Positions 1 to 7,531 of a stretch of DNA of 22,877 nt are shown piece after piece (positions within the stretch are counted from its first letter, which is position 1; each line of letters opens with the position of its first letter). The notes under the pieces are model-generated. The model ran no database searches. It was given only the letters and a program-made list of their open reading frames with translations, and had not been told where the DNA came from. The stretch spans positions 1 to 22,877 of the forward strand of contig JBCDBX010000024.1 of assembly GCA_039182865.1 (NCBI GenBank). Reading direction: 5' to 3'. Origin of the DNA: UBA1858 sp039182865. GTDB taxonomy: Bacteria > Pseudomonadota > Gammaproteobacteria > UBA4575. The translations under genes were made by a program, and so were the position numbers.

Positions 1-86
1 CAGCCAATCATGTCACAGAGTTCGAAGTGCCTACCGAAGTCATTCAAGGCGATGTGGTGGTGCATGAATTGCAGCAAGCGCTATAG
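1..86 (+). CDS. C-terminal end of an unidentified protein (5' partial)
   Basis: Reading from base 3, an open frame runs to a TAG stop at 84-86 and gives 27 residues that end VVVHELQQAL. The mix of acidic and aliphatic residues looks like real protein, but the piece is too short to assign a family, and an open frame of this length also occurs by chance. The other two forward frames give cysteine- and arginine-rich translations that look less natural. If real, the gene enters the window from the left and points toward the minus-strand sorting-tail genes, so the two units converge. I do not recognise the product. Confidence 0.4.
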   Translation, partial: ANHVTEFEVPTEVIQGDVVVHELQQAL

Positions 87-225
87 TTTATGAGAGAACT
101 ATTTTTAAGATGACGAGTGCGCCTTAAGCTATGGATAAGTCCGCTAGAGATTTAATAATGCAGAATCGAATTATTTATTTGAATTTAAATTACGGATTGA
201 AAAAATTATCGATTAAACATAAAAA

Positions 226-256
226 AACCCCTGTCAGTGACAAAGTGACAGGGGTT
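226..256 (-). terminator. Intrinsic terminator of the 280-1323 gene
   Basis: Bases 226-236 (AACCCCTGTCA) and 246-256 (TGACAGGGGTT) are perfect 11-base inverted arms around a 9-base loop. The A run at 221-227 becomes a run of T after the stem on the minus strand. It lies 24 bases past the stop codon of the minus-strand gene, which is the expected place for a Rho-independent terminator. Read on the plus strand the hairpin has no U tract after it, so it serves mainly the minus-strand transcript. Confidence 0.9.
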
Positions 257-279
257 CCTACTTGAGACTAAATGATAAC

Positions 280-1323
280 TTAGCTATTAGCTTTAGCTTG
301 ACGACGTCGTGCTGCGCCAACTAGACCTAGAAGGCCTGAAATCATTAACCATGCACCTGCAGGAAGTGGTACGGGTGTAGTTGATACAAACGCATGTACT
401 GCATCATCTGTTAGGTCGAAGAAGTAGAGATCACCTTCGTCCGCAAAGAATGGGGCAAGGTCACCAGAGCGATCTACAAATTCACATTCTTCTTCTGGAT
501 CACTACATCTTCCAGTGGTTGAGATGTTCATGGCATCAAATTCAAGATTTAAGATTTGTAGTGTTGTATCAACATTTGTGTTGCTAAGATTGCCCGAAAC
601 AAGCGGGTCAAGCTCGTCATATGCACCAAATGGTGTAGATGCACTAGGACCTTTGGCTTGAACGTCAGGAGTTGCAACACCTTTGCCGAGAAAACCAATA
701 TGTTCGAATTGCGCATTTGCCGCTGCAAGTACGTCGCTGATTTCTGTATCTGTGTCTCCACCTCTTAAAAACTGAGCATTGGTGTCAGGGAGTGTATTGA
801 AGTCAAGTAAGTAGTTTAGGCTGACTTGATTTCCTAAAACCGTTACAGCTGCCACGCCGTTTGGACTGAAGTCTGGTAGATAAATATCATCTCTGTTTTG
901 AGATGGATTTCCATCACTGCGTCCAAAGCCCAGATCTGCGCTTGCTTGGGTGATAGCTCCTTCAGTTCGTAGAGAAACTGCTTCAACACGGTTGAGTAAA
1001 GGAGATACCAGGTAGACACCACCTGCTTCACCGTTATCACCACCAATTAAGTATGTGCCGTCACCTCTGAAATCAGAAATCACAATCTGACCATTAAACT
1101 TCAAATAATCTTGGCTAGATTGAAAACCCAGGCCAAAAGAATCATCAACATTAGCTAAATTAAAAGTTGGTGTGCCTTCTGTGAAAGGATCCAGAGCTGG
1201 TACTCCAGAGTAACCACCTTCTTTTAATTCAGCGGTAAAGTTAATTACCGCACTATCTTGTGCAACTGCTTGCTGACAGATAAACATTGTCAGTAGGCTA
1301 GCCGCAATAAGACGCATCTTCAT
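280..1323 (-). CDS. Exported protein with VPLPA-CTERM sorting tail
   Basis: This 347-residue protein has a signal peptide (about residues 1-21, ending AVA before QDS). It also has a C-terminal sorting tail: VPLPA at 318-322, a hydrophobic stretch, and a basic end with three arginines in a row. That layout is the exosortase/archaeosortase VPLPA-CTERM type, so the protein should cross the inner membrane, be held by the tail, and be processed by an exosortase encoded elsewhere. The middle (about 22-315) is acidic and rich in Gly, Asn and Asp, with one close cysteine pair (CSDPEEEC). I do not recognise its domain. The start is supported by AAGGAG about 8 bases upstream. It follows the 1383-2135 gene by 59 bases with no terminator between, so they are probably co-transcribed. 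Its ectodomain shows no clear likeness to the domain shared by the 1383-2135 and 9655-10662 products. Confidence 0.85.
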   Translation of the reverse strand: MKMRLIAASLLTMFICQQAVAQDSAVINFTAELKEGGYSGVPALDPFTEGTPTFNLANVDDSFGLGFQSSQDYLKFNGQIVISDFRGDGTYLIGGDNGEAGGVYLVSPLLNRVEAVSLRTEGAITQASADLGFGRSDGNPSQNRDDIYLPDFSPNGVAAVTVLGNQVSLNYLLDFNTLPDTNAQFLRGGDTDTEISDVLAAANAQFEHIGFLGKGVATPDVQAKGPSASTPFGAYDELDPLVSGNLSNTNVDTTLQILNLEFDAMNISTTGRCSDPEEECEFVDRSGDLAPFFADEGDLYFFDLTDDAVHAFVSTTPVPLPAGAWLMISGLLGLVGAARRRQAKANS

Positions 1324-1382
1324 ATGAGTTTCTCCTTATTGAGATAAAGTTAATTTAAAATGTTTACTGACTCGTGACCAAA

Positions 1383-2135
1383 TTAATTCTGTAGTTGTTT
1401 CTGTCTGCGAAAGAATCCTAGTAAAGCTAGTGCTGAAGGGAATAGAAGTAACGCAGCGGGAACTGGGACAGGTGTAAGGTTATCTACAGTTCCTGTTAAC
1501 TCCCATTCTTGAATAAAAAAGCCATCTCCAAATGGAATTTGTTCACCAAGAATCGAGACAGCAAATAGGTTGTCAACAATAGAAAAAGAACCGGTGAATG
1601 GAAGAGGTTGGTTGCCAGATAGGCCACTACCTGGGTAGATAAACTGAATTAATGAACTGAAGTTTATACTTGAAACAGAACCATCAAATAAAGTGACTGT
1701 ACCAGAAATACCACTAACTACAGTGTCAAATACTGCTCCAAATACATTAATGCTTGCTACATGTTGGTTAAAATTGGGATTCATTAGTCCAGTGATGTTA
1801 GCAATCTCAACGCCTGTTCCAGTGATACCTGTATTATCATATTCAAGAGTTCCTACGTTGGTAAACGCAGACTCGTTAGGGAATACATCAAAACCGCCAC
1901 CAATTTCAACGCCAGGACCAGTGCAAAGTGCGCCGCCATCATCACCAATACAGAAGAAACCATCGTTCACCTGACTGCCACTAAATGGTTTATCAATTTG
2001 TGCAAAAGCGTTTGAAAATACATCTCTAAATTGACTGCTACCATCTGCAGTTAAATCTAGTTGGAATGTAGAAGCGGAATGTGCGACGCCTGAAATGATA
2101 AATGTTGTCGCGATGAGTAGCTTTGATAGCTTCAT
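1383..2135 (-). CDS. Exported PEP-CTERM-type protein, shares its domain with the TonB receptor insert
   Basis: The 250-residue protein has a signal peptide (about 1-21) and a C-terminal sorting tail (VPVPAA at 223-228, hydrophobic segment, FFRRQK end) typical of exosortase substrates. The exported part (about 22-220) is the interesting feature. It contains FAQIDKPFSGSQVNDGFF (44-61), DVFP (83-86), VGTLEYDNTGITGTGVE (94-110), a G-x3-S-I-N motif (152-158) and LPFTGSFSIVDN (178-189). All of these recur in order in residues 441-610 of the TonB-dependent receptor encoded at 10710-13562, and most recur in the 9655-10662 product. Cys62 and Cys71 could form a disulfide. The start has GGGAGA upstream. 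A Fur-box-like site and a strong promoter lie about 120 bases upstream. Ligand unknown. Confidence 0.85.
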   Translation of the reverse strand: MKLSKLLIATTFIISGVAHSASTFQLDLTADGSSQFRDVFSNAFAQIDKPFSGSQVNDGFFCIGDDGGALCTGPGVEIGGGFDVFPNESAFTNVGTLEYDNTGITGTGVEIANITGLMNPNFNQHVASINVFGAVFDTVVSGISGTVTLFDGSVSSINFSSLIQFIYPGSGLSGNQPLPFTGSFSIVDNLFAVSILGEQIPFGDGFFIQEWELTGTVDNLTPVPVPAALLLFPSALALLGFFRRQKQLQN

Positions 2136-2163
2136 TGTAGTTCTCCCAAACTATTAATATTTG

Positions 2164-2198
2164 TAATAGATATATCTGTAAATAGTTGATATCTATTA
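2164..2198 (-). repeat. Leader hairpin of the 1383-2135 transcript
   Basis: TAATAGATAT (2164-2173) and ATATCTATTA (2189-2198) are perfect 10-base inverted arms around a 15-base loop. They lie between the predicted transcription start (near 2226) and the start codon at 2135. It may be an RNA structure in the leader or a protein site; the pairing is all A-U rich except one G-C pair, so the stem would be weak. Confidence 0.5.
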
Positions 2199-2232
2199 TG
2201 TAATTTAAGTAATTTTTTGATAATTGGATCAC

Positions 2233-2261
2233 AAATTAGTGCAAATGAACGGTAATGTCAA
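2233..2261 (-). promoter_or_regulatory. Sigma70 promoter of the 1383-2135 gene
   Basis: On the minus strand a consensus -35 box TTGACA (2256-2261) is followed after exactly 17 bases by TAATTT (2233-2238), which matches four of six -10 positions. Transcription would start near 2226, giving a leader of about 90 bases. The Fur-box-like site touches the -35 box, the position where a repressor would block polymerase. Confidence 0.65.
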
Positions 2262-2262
2262 T

Positions 2263-2281
2263 GATAATGATTCTTATTATT
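2263..2281. promoter_or_regulatory. Fur-box-like operator
   Basis: The 19 bases match the classic Fur consensus (GATAATGATAATCATTATC) at 15 positions, including the whole first nine (GATAATGAT). Read as a 7-1-7 site, TGATAAT-G-ATTCTTA matches 12 of 14 arm positions. It abuts the -35 box of the minus-strand promoter, so iron-dependent repression of 1383-2135 (and probably 280-1323) is the natural reading. The match is seen in the sequence; regulation by Fur is inferred. Confidence 0.65.
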
Positions 2282-2468
2282 TGTTAAATATATTCAATGA
2301 TATCTTGAGGTGATTTATAAAGAACTGAAGCTAAAGAGAAAATGCTAATTTTGAGTGCAGCGTTGTTTGTACAGCTGATATGAAATTTTTTGAATTTAAT
2401 CTTCTTTTGACATGAAATTGCTAAGTAAGTGGTTGAATAAACATCAAAAATATAGCGTTAATATACCC

Positions 2469-3026
2469 TTAAGTGTTTTTCAGTTTTTTGATACCTAAAA
2501 ATAGCAATAATGGTGTTGCTACCATTAAGAATCCCAACGGTGTAGCTGGAACCTTTACAGATGAAATCATGGGATCATCTGATATAACTGGCGTAATCTG
2601 CATCACAAAGCCCGCATTATTGAAAGGCTCTGGTCGTACTCCCAGTCCACCCACGTTTCCTCCTTGAGGTGGTTGCCAAAATGTGAGCACCGCATCATAC
2701 GAAGCACTCGAAGTAGTGTCTTGAATATGAAAAACTAATGTATTGTTCACAAAAGCCGAGGGTCTATCAGGACTATTGCCACCACCAATTTGACTAAAGC
2801 TCGGTCCCATTTCTGCCAAAGTGTATGTGGCGTTAGTAAATGTGATAAATCCGCGGGAACCGCCAGGCCCCCCTGTGAAATTAGGTTGCTGTATGATGAT
2901 ATTACCAAGGGTGGTTGTATAGTTATTAGTATTATCGCCAATGATCGAAAAAGAGCTGGAGTGGGCAATGACAGGAGTGATAAATAACAATGCCTTCACC
3001 AGTGCAGCCCAAATATGTTTTGTCAT
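2469..3026 (-). CDS. Small exported protein with variant CTERM-like tail
   Basis: The 185-residue protein has a signal peptide (about 1-22, ending IAHS) and a C-terminus with VPATP (159-163), a long hydrophobic stretch and a basic end (KKLKNT). The order motif, membrane segment, basic tail is that of PEP-CTERM proteins, but the motif is not the standard PEP or VPLPA form and the basic part has lysine rather than arginine, so processing by the same sortase is less certain. The exported middle is rich in Gly, Asn, Thr and Phe, suggesting a beta-rich secreted domain; I do not recognise it and see no clear relation to the domain shared by the neighbours. The start has a good ribosome site (AGGGAG). 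A Fur-like site and promoter lie about 80-115 bases upstream. Confidence 0.75.
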   Translation of the reverse strand: MTKHIWAALVKALLFITPVIAHSSSFSIIGDNTNNYTTTLGNIIIQQPNFTGGPGGSRGFITFTNATYTLAEMGPSFSQIGGGNSPDRPSAFVNNTLVFHIQDTTSSASYDAVLTFWQPPQGGNVGGLGVRPEPFNNAGFVMQITPVISDDPMISSVKVPATPLGFLMVATPLLLFLGIKKLKNT

Positions 3027-3099
3027 TCTCTTTCTCCCTTCTATTTTTATTCAATCTTTAAGCTTGTGATAATTAGTCTTGATTGAAATTAGCGATAGC

Positions 3100-3128
3100 A
3101 AAATAGAGTAAGTTTCTCCAAATAGCAA
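3100..3128 (-). promoter_or_regulatory. Probable promoter of the 2469-3026 gene
   Basis: On the minus strand TTGCTA (3123-3128, four of six -35 positions) and TATTTT (3100-3105, four of six -10 positions) are 17 bases apart. The leader would be about 65 bases. The -35 box lies inside the Fur-like inverted repeat at 3119-3141. Confidence 0.45.
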
Positions 3129-3141
3129 TAGTTCTCATTTG
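3119..3141. promoter_or_regulatory. Fur-like operator, shared with the site at 9492-9514
   Basis: The 23 bases begin CAAAT and end ATTTG, with a partly symmetrical core. Read on the minus strand, TGAGAAC-T-ATTGCTA fits a 7-1-7 Fur site at 10 of 14 arm positions. It is identical at 19 of 23 positions to 9492-9514, in front of the other sorting-tail gene of the window. Finding nearly the same site twice next to promoters of the same gene class argues for a common regulator; naming it Fur is inference. Confidence 0.5.
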
Positions 3142-3189
3142 GAGATTTAGAGAATTTTAGGATTAACGCTTGATGCTTGGTACTAAGCT

Positions 3190-6100
3190 TTAATTTGTCG
3201 AGATACTTAAATTAGCTCTGAGTTTATGCACGTAATTAATAATCTCCTGCTGAATAACAAATAGGGCAGGGACTAATATTAAGGTAATGAGCGTTGCAAA
3301 GACGACACCCGCAGCAAGACTAATCGCCATGGGAATTAGAAATTGGGCCTGTAAACTTTTTTCCATGATAATCGGTGATAGTCCTGCGCATGTGGTCAAT
3401 GTGGTGAATAAAATTGGTCGGAAACGTCTTTTCCCCGCATTTATGACAGCATTTATCGTGGCTTCACCTGACCGCATCTGACGATTTATCATGTCCATTA
3501 AGATAAGAGAATCATTTATGACGACGCCTGATAATGCGACAATACCAAAGAGTGAAAATAAACTTACATCATATCCAAGAATGACATGTCCAATTACGGC
3601 ACCCACAAATCCAACGGGTATCACAGACATGATAATGATAGGTTGAGTGTAGCTTTTAAGTTGTACGGCCAGTAATGAAAAAATTCCAATCAGTGCTACC
3701 ACGAGCGCTTTCAACAAACCTTTAAAACTCTCTTCTTCTTCTTTTTGTCCGCCTTCAATCGAATATAACAAACTAGGAAACTCGGCTTTAAGTGTGGGCA
3801 GTATGTTATCGCGCAGATCTTGATTAATTTCATTGCTATTCGCGATATCTTCAACCACGCTCGCAGTTACATCCACAACACGGCGACCATTTGCGCGCTC
3901 AATCTGAGAGAATCCTCGGCCTTGTGTGACATTGGCTACCATGCGTAAAGGAACTTCAGTCGCATCATCCAGACGTATACGCATATCATAAATGCTACCA
4001 AGGGATTCCCTTTCAGTTTCTGAATAGCGAACCAATACTTGAATATCATCGCGACCACGTTGCACGCGCTGTACCTCTTCGCCGTAATAAGCTTGGCGTA
4101 CCTGTCTTGCTAGCTCGCTTAGGGTAAGTCCAGATGCAAGTCCTACATCAGTGAGCTCTAACTGTAATTCCGGTTTTCCAGGGTTAAAGTTATCAGATAT
4201 GTCGACAACACCTTGGTATGAACTGAGTGTATTCTTGAGTTGGTTCGAAATGAGTAATAGCTTTTCAAAATCAGCATGGGAGAGCTCAACATATATATCA
4301 GCACCAGGTTCAAAAATATCACTGATAAAGTCAATTTCAGCGCCTGGTATATCACCAATCAGCTCGCGCCACCTCGCCTCGACTTGCTTAGTACTAAATG
4401 ACCTTTCCTCACCAGGTAGCAGTTCTATTGTTACTTCGCCGTAATTAGAGCCTAAATATTGCGAGGTGTTACCTTCAGAGCGTTCTGCAAATGGTTGTGA
4501 ACCAAGACTAGCAGAAATATTTTTTATGATTGACTCAGAATTCTCTGGAAGTTGCTCTTTGTATTCGTCACGCAATGAAGATGCTTGGTCTATCATATGA
4601 CGCAAGGCTAACTCTGTTTCTTGAGCTGGTGTTCCATTTGGTAGTCGAATCGTCGCGACTATTTCATCTGCATCAATCGATGGAAATAAAACGGTTTTAA
4701 TCAGCTGACCATTTATGGCGCCCATGGTCAGCATAAACAAGGCAATCGCGATTGCAACGACTATATAGGGAACTTTAAGCGAATGCCTTAGCAGAGGAAT
4801 ATAATAATTTTCGATAATAATATTCAGGCCATTACGTAGCTTAGTTTGAATCAGTGTCAACACACTTGATTGAGTTTTAAGATTAACGTTGGATAGATGT
4901 GCGGGTAAAATGATAAAAGCTTCAACCAACGACATTAGCAAGACGCTAACAACGACCAGAGGAATCACAGCCATTATTTGGCCCAGAATACCGCTGGAAA
5001 AAAATGTAGGTAAGAATGCAATGATCGTCGTCAATACACCTACCGTGACGGGCGACATCACATCACGCAAGCCTGCCAAGGCCGCATGAGCAGGTTTCAT
5101 TCCTTCTTCATACTTTGAAAAAATACTTTCACCGACAATAATGGCATCATCAACCACAATGCCAAGCACAACGATGAAAGCAAACAAAGAAATCATGTTA
5201 ATTGTGCCGCCACCTAAATAAATTAACAGAAATGCGCCAAGGAAAGAGATTGGTATTCCCATAGTGGTCCAGAATGCCAATCTAAAATTCAGAAATAACA
5301 CCAGGACTGCAAAAACGAGTACTAGGCCCAAAAGACCATTTCGCACTAACAGTTCAATACGACTACGTAGTGGATCTGCATTGTTGTACCAGGTCGTTGC
5401 ATAAACGCCATTAGGTAATGAAAGATTACTTACATAGTTCTTAACTTTTTCTTCTACATCTAAGATTCTCTCTTCACCCATTTGCAATACGTCAATAAAC
5501 ACTGATGGTTTGTCATTAAACAAACTGAGTGTTTCAATGTTTTCAAAGCCATCTTTAATGTCTGCAACATCCTCAAGCTTCAATACCGTGCCATCTGGGT
5601 TTGTTCGGAGGATTAGTTTTTCAAAGTCACTCTGTCGATAAGCTTGATTGTCAGCTCGAAGAAGAATTTCACCCGCTTCGGTACGAATAGTGCCTCCGGG
5701 TAAATTGATGGAGTAATCTCTAACCGCATCGGCGACTTCATTAAAACTCAATTTATACTTTTGTAGATTTGCTTCACTGACCTCTACTGCGATTTCATAA
5801 TCGCGAACACCAAATACCTCTGCAATGGATATGCCATCGATGGCCGTCAAGTCATCGCGTACAAAGAAGGCGAGCTCTCGTAGTGTCCTCTCTGAGGCAT
5901 CACCATAAAGTGCAATGGTCATTACATATCGATTGGGGTCTGATATTTTAATGCTAGGGTCGTCGGCATCCTCAGGAGGGAAATCTTCCATCGCCTCGAC
6001 TTCTGTTTTCACTTCTTCCAGTAGTTTGCTTTTGTCTGCGTCGTCAGTCAGATCGAGTAGAATTAATCCTGATCCTTCATTCGCGTAAGATCGTATTTTT

Positions 6101-6348
6101 TTTACGCCATCCAGCCCTGTGACAACTTGCTCGACACGACGATTAATGATTTCTTCGACTTCTTGAGGTGTAGATCCAGGGTAGGGGACATCAATCGTAA
6201 TGATGCGAGGATCTATGCGTGGAAAGATTTCCATTTGCATGTTAACAGCCAACATAAAACCTCCAGCCATTAACAACACCATTAATAAATTAGCAGCGAC
6301 ATGATTATTAATAAACCATGCAAATATTCCTTGTTGATTATTCTCCAC
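3190..6348 (-). CDS. RND-family efflux transporter, inner-membrane pump
   Basis: At 1052 residues this has full AcrB/MexB-type length. It is the proton-driven pump of a tripartite export system. It shows a first membrane helix at about 11-36, a porter domain, helices around 335-410 with GIVVDDAI (Asp400-Asp401, the proton-relay pair of TM4), a second porter half, and closing helices including VVINDSLILMD near 945. In AcrB the equivalent TM10 position is Lys940; here it is Asn, as in a known subgroup with an NDS motif. The start is GTG at 6346-6348: an in-frame TGA lies 18 bases upstream and the next Met would remove the first helix. No good ribosome site is seen, so it may rely on translation of the adaptor gene, which ends 8 bases before. 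Substrate not predictable; the neighbourhood suggests an iron chelator or envelope compound. Confidence 0.93.
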   Translation of the reverse strand: MENNQQGIFAWFINNHVAANLLMVLLMAGGFMLAVNMQMEIFPRIDPRIITIDVPYPGSTPQEVEEIINRRVEQVVTGLDGVKKIRSYANEGSGLILLDLTDDADKSKLLEEVKTEVEAMEDFPPEDADDPSIKISDPNRYVMTIALYGDASERTLRELAFFVRDDLTAIDGISIAEVFGVRDYEIAVEVSEANLQKYKLSFNEVADAVRDYSINLPGGTIRTEAGEILLRADNQAYRQSDFEKLILRTNPDGTVLKLEDVADIKDGFENIETLSLFNDKPSVFIDVLQMGEERILDVEEKVKNYVSNLSLPNGVYATTWYNNADPLRSRIELLVRNGLLGLVLVFAVLVLFLNFRLAFWTTMGIPISFLGAFLLIYLGGGTINMISLFAFIVVLGIVVDDAIIVGESIFSKYEEGMKPAHAALAGLRDVMSPVTVGVLTTIIAFLPTFFSSGILGQIMAVIPLVVVSVLLMSLVEAFIILPAHLSNVNLKTQSSVLTLIQTKLRNGLNIIIENYYIPLLRHSLKVPYIVVAIAIALFMLTMGAINGQLIKTVLFPSIDADEIVATIRLPNGTPAQETELALRHMIDQASSLRDEYKEQLPENSESIIKNISASLGSQPFAERSEGNTSQYLGSNYGEVTIELLPGEERSFSTKQVEARWRELIGDIPGAEIDFISDIFEPGADIYVELSHADFEKLLLISNQLKNTLSSYQGVVDISDNFNPGKPELQLELTDVGLASGLTLSELARQVRQAYYGEEVQRVQRGRDDIQVLVRYSETERESLGSIYDMRIRLDDATEVPLRMVANVTQGRGFSQIERANGRRVVDVTASVVEDIANSNEINQDLRDNILPTLKAEFPSLLYSIEGGQKEEEESFKGLLKALVVALIGIFSLLAVQLKSYTQPIIIMSVIPVGFVGAVIGHVILGYDVSLFSLFGIVALSGVVINDSLILMDMINRQMRSGEATINAVINAGKRRFRPILFTTLTTCAGLSPIIMEKSLQAQFLIPMAISLAAGVVFATLITLILVPALFVIQQEIINYVHKLRANLSISTN

Positions 6349-6356
6349 GACTAAAT

Positions 6357-7523
6357 TTAAGAATCAGTCGACACACGCAATCCCATACCTTCAGTAACGA
6401 CAGACAAGTCACTCATAATAACTTTCGTACCAGGTTTGAGATTGTTAACAAATATGACACTATCGGTTTTATAGACGATGTTGGGTTCGGTAAATTTCAA
6501 TTTACCATCCTCAATCGTCCAAAGCATATTGCCATGTCGAAGACTAGCTCGTGGCAGTGTGGTAACTTCAGCAAATTGATGACTATCTATTGAAACATTA
6601 ACAAATAAGCCAGGCAGTATCTTGGGTTTCAATTTTTCAGGTATGCTGTCAGATGACAATGACACAATGATGCGTGCAAAGCGTGAAAGTTCTTCAAGTT
6701 CACTTTCTATTCTGACGACTTTGCCTTTGAGCTTATGTGCATTTTCACCGATGTTAATAGTGATGCTGACATCATACTTTTCTTGATCGTCTGCATTATC
6801 TGATACCTCTATCCAATTGAGTTGTTCGAGATTCATCGGCACGGTGACTTCATAATGTCCTGAATCATACACAATAGCGATGTCTTGATTAGATGAGATA
6901 ATTTCTCCGATGTCGACGAATGATTCAACTACGCGTCCATCGAAGGGAAGCTTTAATTGTGTTCTGTTAAGGTCTAGTCGTGCTAATGCTAATTTGGCCT
7001 CAGCAGACTTTAACGATGCCTCCGCCTCAGCAATTTGGGGTTCTCTACTCACAAGTGTAGGGATTGGTTTATCGGGATGAATTTCTCGCCATTCTTGTCG
7101 TGATGCCTCAGCTTCTGCTTTTTCTAATTGCAAAGTTGTTTTGGCCTGTGCAACTTCCGCTTCTTGTTGCGTAACCGCCAACTGATATTCAATTTGTTCG
7201 ATTTTTAATAACACATCATTTGCTTTAAAAACCCCGCCTGCACGCAGGCCAGGATGAACGTAACTAATTCTACCTCCAACCTGAGGCGCTATATTAATTC
7301 GAGTTCGTGCTTGTAAGGTGCCATTACCTTCGATAACAATCTGATCATTGCTAACCGATGTTTCTAGTACTCTCACAAGTGGGGCAAAACTTGCAGTATT
7401 CGATTTTTCTGGAGATTCTTTTAATAACGAAAAACTCATTGCGCCGATGAAACCAAACGCGAGTATAAGTATCACGATAAGGGGCTGAATGACCCAATGA
7501 TAGGCTTGGAAAAATTTGCTCAT
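6357..7523 (-). CDS. Periplasmic adaptor (membrane fusion protein) of the RND system
   Basis: The 388-residue HlyD/AcrA-type adaptor has one N-terminal membrane anchor (about 11-34) rather than a lipobox. It then shows a barrel-sandwich half (GTLQARTRINIAPQVGGRI, about 68-86), an alpha-helical hairpin rich in Ala, Glu and Gln (about 113-190), the returning half (LKLPFDGRVV), and beta-barrel and membrane-proximal domains to the end. It links the RND pump in the inner membrane to the outer-membrane channel. The gene lies 8 bases after the channel gene and 8 bases before the pump gene, so all three are one operon. The start ATG is followed by a typical cytoplasmic stub and anchor. The ribosome site is weak. 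Confidence 0.92.
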   Translation of the reverse strand: MSKFFQAYHWVIQPLIVILILAFGFIGAMSFSLLKESPEKSNTASFAPLVRVLETSVSNDQIVIEGNGTLQARTRINIAPQVGGRISYVHPGLRAGGVFKANDVLLKIEQIEYQLAVTQQEAEVAQAKTTLQLEKAEAEASRQEWREIHPDKPIPTLVSREPQIAEAEASLKSAEAKLALARLDLNRTQLKLPFDGRVVESFVDIGEIISSNQDIAIVYDSGHYEVTVPMNLEQLNWIEVSDNADDQEKYDVSITINIGENAHKLKGKVVRIESELEELSRFARIIVSLSSDSIPEKLKPKILPGLFVNVSIDSHQFAEVTTLPRASLRHGNMLWTIEDGKLKFTEPNIVYKTDSVIFVNNLKPGTKVIMSDLSVVTEGMGLRVSTDS

Positions 7524-7531
7524 ATTAAAAA

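Larger units (their letters stand above)
2136..2468. other. Intergenic region between two sorting-tail genes
   Basis: No gene is seen in these 333 bases. The right half (about 2285-2468) is AT-rich and lies downstream of the 2469-3026 gene; I see no clear terminator in it. The left half holds the promoter, Fur-box-like site and leader hairpin of the 1383-2135 gene, listed separately. Confidence 0.7.

Noticed and set aside
4151..4444. 97-codon plus-strand open frame inside the RND pump gene
   Set aside because: It lies fully within a clear 1052-residue pump gene on the other strand, has no ribosome site and a Ser-rich, unnatural translation. Similar antisense frames at 1693-1974, 8619-8912, 15421-15690 and 19588-19797 were dropped for the same reason.
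3190..6348. Asn in place of the AcrB Lys940 proton-relay residue as a sign of a dead pump
   Set aside because: A recognised subgroup of RND pumps has the same NDS form in TM10, and the Asp400-Asp401 pair is intact.
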